64,000 nt of DNA from Nocardiopsis sp. N85 (GTDB lineage Bacteria > Actinomycetota > Actinomycetes > Streptosporangiales > Streptosporangiaceae), in NCBI RefSeq assembly GCF_028882275.1, contig NZ_JARBUT010000001.1:186001-250000 (forward strand), in the 5' to 3' direction. A program made the translations under genes and the position numbers. Under the pieces are notes generated by a model. It was not told the origin of the DNA. It saw only the letters and a program-made list of their open reading frames with translations, and ran no database searches. This document shows positions 19,401 through 26,847 of the stretch, one piece after another. Position 1 is the stretch's first letter. Every line of letters starts with the position of its first letter.

Positions 19401-19508
19401 GGGACCGACGCCGTAGCGCGCGAACAGGTCGGCGGGCGGCCCGCAGGTGCGCGCCGCCGCCAGCACCTCGTCCTCGTACCGCCGTCGTTCCCGTACATCC
19501 CAGGGCAT
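16488..19508 (-). CDS. Large multidomain protein with fibronectin type III repeats
   Basis: A 1006-residue protein. Residues 1-~330 are mostly alpha-helical and charged; ~330-400 is a helical TPR-like segment. From ~405 several fibronectin type III-like beta domains follow (for example VVVWRPSPSLVGRIGYRVVRR, YYYRVRAVYLTSGG and FVASWTPPPRG). A Gly/Thr-rich linker at about 680-745 includes a perfect 16-residue tandem repeat. Two further beta domains end the protein. No signal peptide, so it is probably cytoplasmic, unlike most fn3 proteins. It starts 75 bp after the Hsp70 gene and overlaps the next GTPase gene by 4 bp. Probable interaction scaffold; function unknown. Confidence 0.7.
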   Translation of the reverse strand: MPWDVRERRRYEDEVLAAARTCGPPADLFARYGVGPALERRLAGDPEGFIAHVTAVCTYWRGLQTRRRTLRRVLVELIAAHERLGREGALTHEHFRRVRAEQTRRAMAEWADIVDGLTTTLVDRWALRTMAGSVGLPEADAERLLRERGVRVVERLPEPPAHPPIRTFRSLRDNLRTRGAVFSPEVVFGAGRLAGGFTVVDGFRLADGGVLDDAALSAAIARVQVEPMTEGKAAAESVLGVLRSCSSREERDAVALWEVAEDLRARPAELSEAALARPWVRRGLTEAEATLLAAAVRRRPAGSDRISRAEREVRDLLADDQLRQAQAAMAELPPDHGLIAQVRDRAARVEELSREAEGALGEGRDEAAARALAQACALAADDEVLRARLGEVPPSPPREVRARVEGLGAVVVWRPSPSLVGRIGYRVVRRIGRSAGARETPMGEVTGTELIDPEPPVGAEIRYTVRAVREDRGLSEAVETDPVMLTPEVEDLCVRAGEHGISGSWRVPREAVRVEVVRGEGAPPRAGDGTRVTTDGMGFTDPEVRPDVEYYYRVRAVYLTSGGSARGSEGLVRRVVPGPPPSPVTDLLVVPDGEGGFVASWTPPPRGRVSLRVDAEPPPWPAGAAVPPAELAAHGSEPPVLADTTGAEVPDATAGRPRGPSAPPIRDTHTDATTAGGPGTDTAGEPGTTMAGGQGTTTTGEPGTTMAGGQGTTTTGEPGTTMAGGQGTTTTGEPGTATAGGIGGVEESGEPPPVPTTAPGVGEERARVRIRLEPGTHHVVAVTSRGDQVVVGDRVRVVAVPAVTGLRAQRFGDVVRLAWVWPQEAATAVVAWRPAASAVSPLVPSPTVPADGPREAVSDRPRYEAEGGFEAPMGPGPVRVTVRSVVGGVVGPPTALTVPGWAALDYHVSPAGLLRREREIVLVADTDCVTPEIAVVYAEGAFPPDRVDQGRVLAVFPPRHLSAGQRSSLRVRPPRAEGPAWLVCLPVGEDADGARLCQPSVKELRL
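17303..17466. repeat. 48-bp minisatellite inside the fn3-protein gene
   Basis: Three consecutive units of exactly 48 bp plus a partial fourth (landmark TTCTCCGG at 17310, 17358, 17406 and 17454). Each unit is 16 codons and encodes a Gly/Thr-rich linker (reading like GTTMAGGQGTTTTGEP), so copy-number change would lengthen or shorten the linker without shifting frame. Confidence 0.95.
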
Positions 19509-19583
19509 CGCCGTGTCGCCCCCTCGGAGAGTCCGCCCTCACAACGCTTCCGCGCCCGCGCCCGCGTGGACGCGGGCCATCGC

Positions 19584-21215
19584 TCACCCGGAGGTGCGGA
19601 TCGACGCGATGGCGTCCCGGGCCCGGCGCACCTCTTCCTCGCCCATGCCGCCGATCCGGATGTCGAACCGGATCTCGTTGCCGTTGCCGGGATCCCAGCC
19701 GCGCACGGTGAGCATCCCGGTCTCGCCCAGGCGGAACTCGATCCGGAACGGCGTCCCGGCCGGCCCCTTGGGCAACCCGGTGAGCAGGGCGTCCCCGATC
19801 CGGACGTTGTGCTCCAACTCCTCGGAGGCCACCGATCCGGCCTGCTCCCACACGTCGATCTCGACCTGTTCCTGGTTGGGCCACACCGTCGCGAAGCCGT
19901 CCTCCACCGTCACCGGCAGCGGGGTGTTGGCCCGGATGAGGTGACTGACGTACTGGCGGGCCCGGCCGGGGTCGTGGGCGAACACGGGGTCGGAGGCGTC
20001 GGTGGCCTTCACCCCGAACGCGCGCGGGGCCACGCCCGTGACGGTCTTGTTCGCCAACCGCTCCACCTCCTCCCGGGTGATGCCCAGGGCCGCGCCGACC
20101 TCCTCGGCCTTGCGGGCGCGTTCGACGGGGTCGAGGCCCGGCTCCTCCATGACCTTCTCGACCTGTCGCACCAGGGCGAACAGGGCCGCGCCCTTGGCCA
20201 CCGCCAGGTCGGGTTCGTGCAGGTGGGGGGTGAACCCGAAGCGTTCGCGCAGGGACCGGGCCACCACCGGCATGCGGGTCATCCCGCCGACGAGCAGGAC
20301 GTCGTCGAAGGACTCCACACCGCGTTCGCGCGCCGCGACCAGGGTCCGCTCGGTGATGGTCAGGGTGCGTTCCAACAGATCGGAGGTGAGCGCCTCCAGA
20401 TCGCCGCGCGTCAGCTCCACGCGCACCGTCGCGCCGGCGAAGCGCAGGTTGTGCCGGGCGCGCTCGCGGGTGCTCAGGGAGCACTTGATCCGTTCGGACG
20501 CGGCGGCCACGTCCTGGAGGAACTGTTCGTCCCCGGCCGGATCGGGTCGGGGATGGCGCTCGGTGAACAGCTCCAACAGCAGGTCGGCGAGCTTCTCGTC
20601 CCAGTCGGCCCCGCCCAGGCGGTGGTCGCCGTCGGTGCACACCACGCGCACGTCGTCGTCCTCCACCCGGATCACCGTGGTGTCGAAGGTGCCCCCGCCC
20701 AGGTCGTACACCAGCAGGTGACGGGTCCCGGAGACGGCGTCCAGGCTCTGGTAGTGCAGGGCGGCCGCCACCGGTTCGGGCACCACGTCCAGCACGTTGA
20801 GCCCGGCGATGAGGCCGGCCCGTCGGGTCGCCTCCTTCTCGTGCACGCCGAAGTAGGCGGGCACGGTGATGACCACGTCCTCGACCTTGTCCCGGGTGTG
20901 CTCACCGGCGGCGCGGACCAGTTCGCGCAGGATCAGCGCGGAGATCGACTCGGGGCCGTGGGACCCGCCGTGGAACTCGTAGCGGGCTTCGGTGCCCATC
21001 TGCCGTTTGACCAGGGAGACGACCATGTCGGGAAAGAGGAGGGCGGTGTTCTTGGCCTCTTCGCCGACCACGACGTTGTGGGCGGACTCGAAGTACACGA
21101 CGGAGGGGGTGGTGTCGTTTCCCATGGCGTTCTTGGTGACGGTGGCCCGGCCGGTGCCGTCGACGAAGGCCGTGCAGGAGTAGGTGGTGCCCAGGTCGAT
21201 TCCGTAGGTGGTCAT
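19584..21215 (-). CDS. Hsp70-family (DnaK-like) protein lacking the C-terminal lid
   Basis: A 543-residue ATP-dependent chaperone homologue. Clear nucleotide-binding motifs: GIDLGTTYS (phosphate 1, residues 5-13), VVITVPAYFG, VPEPVAAAL, LLVYDLGGGTFD (phosphate 2) and VLLVGGMTRMP (adenosine). A short linker leads into a beta-type substrate-binding domain (about 390-530), but the sequence ends without the ~80-residue helical lid of DnaK (~610-640 residues). ATG 21215 overlaps the GrpE-like stop (ATGA). Being fixed in an operon with GTPases and a dedicated GrpE, it is a specialised chaperone, not the housekeeping DnaK. Confidence 0.9.
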   Translation of the reverse strand: MTTYGIDLGTTYSCTAFVDGTGRATVTKNAMGNDTTPSVVYFESAHNVVVGEEAKNTALLFPDMVVSLVKRQMGTEARYEFHGGSHGPESISALILRELVRAAGEHTRDKVEDVVITVPAYFGVHEKEATRRAGLIAGLNVLDVVPEPVAAALHYQSLDAVSGTRHLLVYDLGGGTFDTTVIRVEDDDVRVVCTDGDHRLGGADWDEKLADLLLELFTERHPRPDPAGDEQFLQDVAAASERIKCSLSTRERARHNLRFAGATVRVELTRGDLEALTSDLLERTLTITERTLVAARERGVESFDDVLLVGGMTRMPVVARSLRERFGFTPHLHEPDLAVAKGAALFALVRQVEKVMEEPGLDPVERARKAEEVGAALGITREEVERLANKTVTGVAPRAFGVKATDASDPVFAHDPGRARQYVSHLIRANTPLPVTVEDGFATVWPNQEQVEIDVWEQAGSVASEELEHNVRIGDALLTGLPKGPAGTPFRIEFRLGETGMLTVRGWDPGNGNEIRFDIRIGGMGEEEVRRARDAIASIRTSG

Positions 21216-21769
21216 GTGCCTTTCCCTGTTGCGGCGTCCTCTTCGGGGCGCGCCGGCCCGACATGGCGGAAGAAACGGGCCTGGACCCTGCGGCGGATCC
21301 GGCCGGTGACGGTGTCGCGGAATCCGGGGGCGGTGACCTCGGCGACCGTGTTCGCCCGCGCCGGGTCGGGATCGTCGATGGTCGACAGGGGGCGGTGCAG
21401 GTCGGCCCGGAAGGGGTCGCCGATCTCGGCCTCGATCGGTTCGACACCGATCCGCTCCAGGGCCAGGAGGGTGTCGTCGGCGAAGCCGACCATCAGGTCG
21501 GCCAACCGTCCCTCGCCGCGTTCACGCAGGCCCCGGGCCTCACGGTCGAGCTGATCGTGCAGGTGGACGAGGTCGGTGACGACGGGGTCGAAGAGGGCGC
21601 GGGTCTGCTCGGAGCGCAGTTCCCGGTTCTCGGCGTGCAGGCGGTCGATCACCGCCTCCCGGTGCCGGGCGCGCTCGTCGAGAGAGCCCAACCGGTCGTC
21701 GAGGGAGGCGAGGATCCGTTCCAGGGGGAGGGGGGAGTCGGGGGGTGCCGTGTCGTCGGACGCCGCCAT
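21212..21769 (-). CDS. GrpE-like nucleotide exchange factor
   Basis: A 185-residue protein with an N-terminal coiled coil (about residues 15-65), then a central segment ALFDPVVTDLVHLHDQLDREARG and FADDTLLALERIGVEPIEAEIGDPFRADLHRP, which matches the GrpE head where a conserved DLL..LD/L-x-x-x-G-hydrophobic pattern contacts Hsp70. ATG 21769 has AAAGGCGG just upstream; a GTG at 21784 is less likely. It is the first gene of the operon and overlaps the Hsp70 gene, so it probably serves that Hsp70 only. No J-domain protein is encoded nearby. Confidence 0.8.
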   Translation of the reverse strand: MAASDDTAPPDSPLPLERILASLDDRLGSLDERARHREAVIDRLHAENRELRSEQTRALFDPVVTDLVHLHDQLDREARGLRERGEGRLADLMVGFADDTLLALERIGVEPIEAEIGDPFRADLHRPLSTIDDPDPARANTVAEVTAPGFRDTVTGRIRRRVQARFFRHVGPARPEEDAATGKGT

Positions 21770-21824
21770 CGGGCCGCCTTTCACCGCCGATTTCCTCGTG
21801 GCGTTACCGGTTGCGTTTTCCGAG

Positions 21825-21937
21825 CATACTCCGAATCGACCCGAGGAAAAAAGAGGAACGCGTTATTCGGCAAAGGGTGTCGAAACCCTGTTCACATTAG
21901 CCTCCTTTTGTTCTCTGAAGAACTTTTTCGGAGTATG
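21825..21937. promoter_or_regulatory. Spaced inverted repeat in the operon leader
   Basis: CATACTCCGAA (21825-21835) and its exact reverse complement TTCGGAGTATG (21927-21937) bracket the leader region. Similarity extends a few bases beyond each arm. They could be two operator sites for one regulator in opposite orientation. The GTTCTCTGAAGAAC palindrome (GTTCT arms) at 21910-21923 lies just inside the right arm. Confidence 0.5.
21863..21895 (-). CDS. Possible 10-residue leader peptide
   Basis: GTG at 21895 is preceded at ideal spacing by AAAAGGAGG, one of the strongest ribosome sites in the window, and opens a frame of ten codons (MNRVSTPFAE) ending in TAA. It lies upstream of the GrpE-like gene inside the AT-rich leader. 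It may be a translated leader (attenuation) or a chance frame; there is no cluster of regulatory codons. Confidence 0.35.
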   Translation of the reverse strand: MNRVSTPFAE

Positions 21938-22049
21938 GCCGAAATATGGGAAGAAGTGATCCGAGGGTTTCCGGATGAGTTTCGACGGACCGATGAGGCG
22001 TCCGATACCCGCAGGGGAGCGAAGGGCGGAGCGAGGGCGGGACGCCGGG

Positions 22050-23051
22050 TCACAGACCCAGGACGGAGAGCGCGACGACCAGGGCCAGGGCGGCCAGGAC
22101 CGCGAACAGGAGCAGCGCGCCGCGGGCGTGTTCGCGGCGGGACGGGTGATGGGCCAGACGCAGCGGCTCGGGCAGGGGGCTCCAGTGGGCGGCCAGCGCC
22201 GTGCGCACCGCCGCGCGGGGATGGGCGGCGCCGGTGAGACGGGAGAGCAGTTCCGCGGCGGTCGGCCGCTCGCGGGGATCGCGGCGCAGTGCCTCCTCGA
22301 CCGGGCCGCGCAGGTCCTCGGGCAGGCCGGAGAGGTCGACGCCCTCACGCCACAGGCGTTCGCGATCCTCGTCGGACTCCACCGCGCTGCGCCCGGTGGC
22401 GGCGTACAGCACGAGGGCGCCCCAGGAGAACACGTCGTGGGCGGGCGCCACCGGCCGCCCCGGTCCACCGGCGTTCGGGTCCACGACGAGCGGCAGCGCC
22501 GGGTCCACGGTCTCGTGGTACTCGCGGTAGTCGCCCGGCCCCGGTCCCGCGTCGCAGACCAACGGCCCGTCCGGGCCCAACAGGACGTTGAACACCGACA
22601 GGTTGCCGTGGGTCAGGTCGGCCGCGTGCAGGTCCGCCAGGGCCTCGGCCAGCACGGCGGCCACCAGGCGCACCCGCACCTCCGGCAACGGTCCCGTCGC
22701 GTGCACCAGGGTGCCCAGGTCCGGGCCGGGGACGTAGGAGGTCGCGTACCACAGGCGTTCGCCACCCGTCCCGCTCGGCAGGGAACCGGTCGCCACCAGC
22801 GGCGGCAGCCGGGGGCACCCGACCCGCCCGACGAGCTCCAGCCCGCGCCGGATCCGCGCCGCCTCCCTCGGATCCTCGGTCAGCACCCGGGAGAGCACCT
22901 TGACCGCGTACCACCGGCCGGCCTCGTCGGTGGCGGCGTAGGTGTAACCGAGGTTCATGCCCCCGATCAGACCGCGGCATCGATATCCGTCCACCCGTTC
23001 CGGATCGGTGGCGGTCAGCGGGCGCAGGGGACGGCGGGGGAGTGAGGTCAT
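22050..23051 (-). CDS. Membrane-anchored protein kinase-like protein, probable pseudokinase
   Basis: A 333-residue Ser/Thr kinase fold with a C-terminal membrane helix (about 311-333). The VAIK-type lysine is present (YAVKVLS, K51), as is an aC-like region. The catalytic loop reads HGNLSVFNVLL at 148-158, so the HRD/HGD aspartate is replaced by Asn, while the metal-binding Asn155 is kept. The DFG motif is DAG (167-169). Loss of the catalytic Asp suggests little or no phosphotransfer. ATG 23051. It is followed 280 bp later by the GrpE-Hsp70-GTPase operon in the same direction, so it may belong to that system as a sensor. Confidence 0.75.
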   Translation of the reverse strand: MTSLPRRPLRPLTATDPERVDGYRCRGLIGGMNLGYTYAATDEAGRWYAVKVLSRVLTEDPREAARIRRGLELVGRVGCPRLPPLVATGSLPSGTGGERLWYATSYVPGPDLGTLVHATGPLPEVRVRLVAAVLAEALADLHAADLTHGNLSVFNVLLGPDGPLVCDAGPGPGDYREYHETVDPALPLVVDPNAGGPGRPVAPAHDVFSWGALVLYAATGRSAVESDEDRERLWREGVDLSGLPEDLRGPVEEALRRDPRERPTAAELLSRLTGAAHPRAAVRTALAAHWSPLPEPLRLAHHPSRREHARGALLLFAVLAALALVVALSVLGL

Positions 23052-23136
23052 GACCGCATTGTTCCGTCGAAAGCGGGGCGATGGGTGTGGATCGTCCTGA
23101 TGTGGACGCGGTGGACTTCCTGGCCTCCGCCCGGCC

Positions 23137-25161
23137 TCAGATCCGGGCGAGCGCCTCGTCGAGACGTTCGCCCAGGTGATCGGCGAGCAGCGACATGTAG
23201 GTGTTGGTGATGTGCCCCGAGTCCCGGTAGACGATGACGTTCCCGATCACGGCCGGGCACTCCTCACCCGTGCAGAACAGATCGCTCATGTCCACCAGCA
23301 CGGCCCGCCCGGCGAGGTCGTCGACCGCCTCCTCCTGGGGGTCGTCCCGTTCGAAGGCCTCCTCCTCCGGGATCGCGCACCCCCGCGGATCCTCGTCGTT
23401 GCGCGCCACGCACTCCACCACGTCCCGGCGCTGGCGCGGGGTGTCGCGCACCGCCACGATCGGCGTCGACGACTCGGCCACCTCGTCCCACAACCGCGTC
23501 ATCCCCTCCGCCATCAGCTCCGTCCTCGCGTCGGGGTCGTCGGAGTCCGCCGGGACGGCCGCGGTGGAGGAACTGGTCACCACCAGGTCGGGCCGCAGTT
23601 CGTCCAATTCCTCGACCACCGCCCGGTTCCACGTCCGGCACTCCAGGTAGGGGAGCCCCTCCGGGCCCTTCGTCAGGGTGTCCGTGAACGCGCACGACGA
23701 CTTGGTGAACAGCACCAGCCGCCACCCCCGCTCCTCGGCCAGCCCCAAGAGCGCGGGCACCCACTGGGCGCTGTGCGAGTCGCCGATCACCGCCACGGTC
23801 CGATCGGCGCCCTCGGGGCCGTACACGCACGGGTCCTCGGGCGCGGTCGCCGTGTGCGGGGCCTGGCAGTCGTCGTCGTACAGCACCGGGGCGTCGTCCT
23901 CGGCCTCCACCGGGGAGGGGTACAACGGTGCGAAGGCGAAGTCCTCCCCGAGCGCTCGCGGACCCACGTGCACGTTCGGGTCGAAGTCCACCGATCCCAC
24001 CCGGTCCACCCGCACGTACAGGGTCGCCCCGACCGCGGCCACCACCAGGACCCCCGAGACCGCCGCCGCCAACGCGCCCCGGCCGCTGCGGACCAGCCGG
24101 TGGTCGCGCGCCGGGTCCTCCACCCACACCTTGGTCGCCCACGACAACAGCAGCGCCGCGCCCGCCACGACGACCGCCGTGCCCGCGCCCAGCTCGTCGC
24201 GGCCGGTCACGGCCAGGGTCAGCACGATCAACGGCCAGTGCCACAGGTACAGCGCGTACGACAGGTCGCCCACCCACCGGGCGGGCGCGGTGCTCAACGG
24301 GGCCGACACCGACAACGGCCCCGGAACGTGCTCGGCGGCGATCACCGCGGCGCACCCCAGGACCGGGAGCAGCGCCGCCCACCCCGGGAACGGGGTGGCC
24401 GCGTCGTAGAGGACGGCCGACGCGACGATCGCGGCCAACCCCGCCCACCCCAACGGCAACCGCACCCGCTCGGGCAACCGCCCGTGGGCCAGCCCCACGG
24501 CCAGGAGTCCGCCCACCGCCAGTTCCCAGGCGCGCGTCGTCGGCAGGAAGTACGCGGACGGCTCCCCGCCGGTCGTCAGCACCGACCAGGCCAGCGACGC
24601 CGCCAGCAGCGACCCCAGCAACAGCACCAGCGTCGCGGTGCCCGCCCCCCGGCGGCGCAGCAGGGCCCACAGCACGAACAGCAGCGGCCACACCAGGTAG
24701 AACTGCTCCTCCACCGACAGCGACCAGAAGTGCTGGACCGGGGACGGCGCGACCTCCGCCGCCAGGTAGTCCACCGACTGTCGTGCCAGGTACAGGTTCT
24801 CCACGTACGCCGCCGAGGCGACCAGCTGCCACATCGTGTCGGTCAACCGGGTCACCGGCAGCAGGAAGAAGGACGCCGTCCCCGTCGCCACCAGGACGAC
24901 CGTCGCCGCCGGCAACAGCCGGCGCACCCGGCGCGCGTAGAACCGGGCCACCGAGATGCGGCCCTGGCCCATGGCCTCCCGGTACAGCAGCGACGTGATG
25001 AGGAAACCGGAGATCACGAAGAAGACGTCGACGCCGACGTAACCGCCCGGGAGCAGATCCGGGTCCAGGTGGTAGACGAGGACGAGCAGGACGGCGACGG
25101 CGCGCAGGCCCTGGACCTCCGGGCGGAAACGGCGCTCTGCGCCGGCAGGGGCGGAGGACAT
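23137..25161 (-). CDS. Acyltransferase-3/SGNH fusion membrane protein (OafA/YrhL type)
   Basis: A 674-residue O-acetyltransferase. Residues ~12-360 are the multi-pass acyltransferase 3 domain, opening with FRPEVQGLRAVAVLLVLVYH and GYVGVDVFFVISGFLIT, followed by RFYARRVRRLLPA. About ten membrane helices are apparent. After one more helix, the C-terminal SGNH domain carries VIGDSHSAQWVPAL (Ser nucleophile at ~460) and ends with DSGHITNTYMS (catalytic Asp/His). Such fusions acetylate cell-surface or secreted glycans. ATG 25161 has GGAG at 9 nt. It appears to be a single-gene unit. Confidence 0.92.
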   Translation of the reverse strand: MSSAPAGAERRFRPEVQGLRAVAVLLVLVYHLDPDLLPGGYVGVDVFFVISGFLITSLLYREAMGQGRISVARFYARRVRRLLPAATVVLVATGTASFFLLPVTRLTDTMWQLVASAAYVENLYLARQSVDYLAAEVAPSPVQHFWSLSVEEQFYLVWPLLFVLWALLRRRGAGTATLVLLLGSLLAASLAWSVLTTGGEPSAYFLPTTRAWELAVGGLLAVGLAHGRLPERVRLPLGWAGLAAIVASAVLYDAATPFPGWAALLPVLGCAAVIAAEHVPGPLSVSAPLSTAPARWVGDLSYALYLWHWPLIVLTLAVTGRDELGAGTAVVVAGAALLLSWATKVWVEDPARDHRLVRSGRGALAAAVSGVLVVAAVGATLYVRVDRVGSVDFDPNVHVGPRALGEDFAFAPLYPSPVEAEDDAPVLYDDDCQAPHTATAPEDPCVYGPEGADRTVAVIGDSHSAQWVPALLGLAEERGWRLVLFTKSSCAFTDTLTKGPEGLPYLECRTWNRAVVEELDELRPDLVVTSSSTAAVPADSDDPDARTELMAEGMTRLWDEVAESSTPIVAVRDTPRQRRDVVECVARNDEDPRGCAIPEEEAFERDDPQEEAVDDLAGRAVLVDMSDLFCTGEECPAVIGNVIVYRDSGHITNTYMSLLADHLGERLDEALARI

Positions 25162-25575
25162 CGTGGTGACTCCCCGAAGACGGTGACAAGGGCGGTCGGG
25201 GGACGAGGGTGGAGGGCGTGGACGGGGGCGGCGGGGGAAGCCGTGTCCGCATTCTGTTATGTCATGAAGGGGGTGATCGCCCCGAGAGCCGACACACGCC
25301 CCCTTGTTCTCTCGATATCGATCGACTCGACACCCTCTCGTGGCCGGATGTTCGCCACACCCCCGTCCGGAACGGTCGTCGACGGCACGCGCGCTCCGGA
25401 TCTCGGGCAGACTGTTCGGACACGGAAAGCGGCCCGGTCGACGGTGTGCGCCACCCCGGACGTCCTTCCGCGTTCCCCCGTCCCCCGGGCCCGCGTCCCG
25501 TCCTCGCGGCCGTGATGCGAGAGGAGGCACACCGTCACCCCCGTCATCCGCACCCGTCTCGCCGCGACCGCCGCC
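25162..25575. other. Divergent promoter region
   Basis: About 410 bp between the acyltransferase gene (minus) and a membrane-protein gene (plus). It includes a moderately AT-rich block around 25240-25340 suited to promoters. No additional gene is supported. Confidence 0.4.
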
Positions 25576-26538
25576 GTGGCGGTCATCGTTCCGGTGGTGC
25601 TGTACCCCCTGATCGGCGCCTGGGCCCTGCTGTGGCCCCTCCTGGTCCTGGCGGCCACCGGGGTCCTCCTCGTACGCGCCCGCCCCCGCCTCCTCGACAT
25701 CGGGGGGAGAGCGGTGGGGGAGATCGCGCGGGCGGACACCGGTCCCGACGCCGCCCCGGCCCCGCCCGCCCGTCCCCGGAACGGCGGCCGCATCCGAACG
25801 ATCGCGCTGCCCAGCGCCCTGGACGACTACGACCTGCACTTCTCCGCCGTGGTCCACTGGCGCTGGTCGAGCACCGTGGACCTGCGCCTGCGCGACCCCA
25901 TGGGTCCGGCCGTCCTGGCCGTCGTCACGCGTGCCGCCGAACTGGTCCGTGAGACCGACCCCTCCGACGAGGGCATGGCCGAATGCGAACTGGCCGCCCG
26001 GCTCGCGTTCGAGCACGCGGTCCTCGGCAGCGGGATCGTGGTGTGGGCCGACGCGGTGGAGCTGCGGCTGTCGGACGCCGACGCCGGCCGTCTGCGCCGT
26101 ACGGCCGACCTGCGCAAGGACCGGGCGCTACGGGAGGCGACCCGGGTCGCCGAGGACGACCTGGTGGAGATCCCCGTGCCGGTCGCGCGGCCCCGACGGG
26201 ACACCGGCCTCCACGACGACCCGCTGCCCGACGACCCGCTCGACCTCGACATCGTGGACGACCCCGATCCGGCGCTCGTCGGCCCGGGCAGCGATGTCGA
26301 CGGCGAAGGGTACGAGAGTTACTGGTGGCCCGCCGAGGACGAGGACGACCACGACCGTGCCGAGCGGGACGTCCAGGTGGCCATCCTGCGCGGGATGATC
26401 GACTCCTTGGCGGAGGGCCCCGAACGCGACTCGTTCGTCCGGGACCAGGTGCGGGTCCTGGAACGGGGCGGGTTCGACGAGGTGGCCCGCAGGATCCGCG
26501 CCGGCCACCCCGAACCGGCGGACACCGACGACCCCTGA
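25576..26538 (+). CDS. Unrecognised membrane-anchored protein, possibly SPFH-like
   Basis: At least 320 residues, with a hydrophobic N-terminus (residues 1-35, one hairpin or two helices), then a soluble domain. The segment LHFSAVVHWRWSS, an acidic helical middle and GIVVWADAVELRLSDAD vaguely resemble SPFH/band-7 proteins; this is a weak inference. A long acidic linker and a helical C-terminus follow. GTG 25576 is the first standard start after an in-frame stop, but no ribosome site precedes it. GAGGAGG at 25521-25527 instead sits 6 nt before an in-frame GTC at 25534, so the true start may be that non-standard codon. Confidence 0.65.
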   Translation: MAVIVPVVLYPLIGAWALLWPLLVLAATGVLLVRARPRLLDIGGRAVGEIARADTGPDAAPAPPARPRNGGRIRTIALPSALDDYDLHFSAVVHWRWSSTVDLRLRDPMGPAVLAVVTRAAELVRETDPSDEGMAECELAARLAFEHAVLGSGIVVWADAVELRLSDADAGRLRRTADLRKDRALREATRVAEDDLVEIPVPVARPRRDTGLHDDPLPDDPLDLDIVDDPDPALVGPGSDVDGEGYESYWWPAEDEDDHDRAERDVQVAILRGMIDSLAEGPERDSFVRDQVRVLERGGFDEVARRIRAGHPEPADTDDP

Positions 26539-26847
26539 CCCCGGGCCTCCGCGCGTCGTTCCCGGGAGGACGGGAGGGCCACCGGGGCCGTCCGGCGGGC
26601 CTCGACCCCGCCCCGGAGGCGGTCGTGACGGTCGACCCCCGGGTACGCGGACCGGCGTGCGAGGAGATCGAGCAGCGCCAGGGGCGCCCTCGACCGGGCC
26701 GGTGCCGCGCCTCGGAGCGCGAGGCGACCGCGGGGTGTCCTCCACCTCGTGATCCCGGGCCGGTGGGCCCCGGGCTCCGAACGCGGGAGGGCCCCGGCGC
26801 GAGCGGTGGTCGTGCCGGGGCCCGGAGCGCTTCCCGCGCCGGTCTCC
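26539..26847. other. Intergenic region between convergent genes
   Basis: About 310 bp, extremely GC-rich, between two convergent genes. Several short GC inverted repeats are possible terminators but none is clearly better than background. Nothing else is seen. Confidence 0.4.

Larger units (their letters stand above)
21770..22049. other. Promoter/leader region of the GrpE-Hsp70-GTPase operon
   Basis: About 280 bp, clearly more AT-rich than its flanks, between the kinase-like gene and the GrpE-like gene (both minus). It holds an 11-bp inverted repeat with widely spaced arms, a 14-bp palindrome and a tiny open frame with a strong ribosome site, each listed separately. Confidence 0.5.

Noticed and set aside
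16485-21554. A 1689-codon open frame on the plus strand
   Set aside because: It lies antisense to the fn3 and Hsp70 genes, which have clear motifs and ribosome sites. In DNA this GC-rich the opposite strand is free of stop codons by chance. Its translation is low-complexity Arg/Gly/His-rich.
23137-26016. An N-terminally extended acyltransferase gene
   Set aside because: Codons before ATG 25161 are low-complexity and overlap the divergent gene. The family domain begins about 12 residues after ATG 25161.
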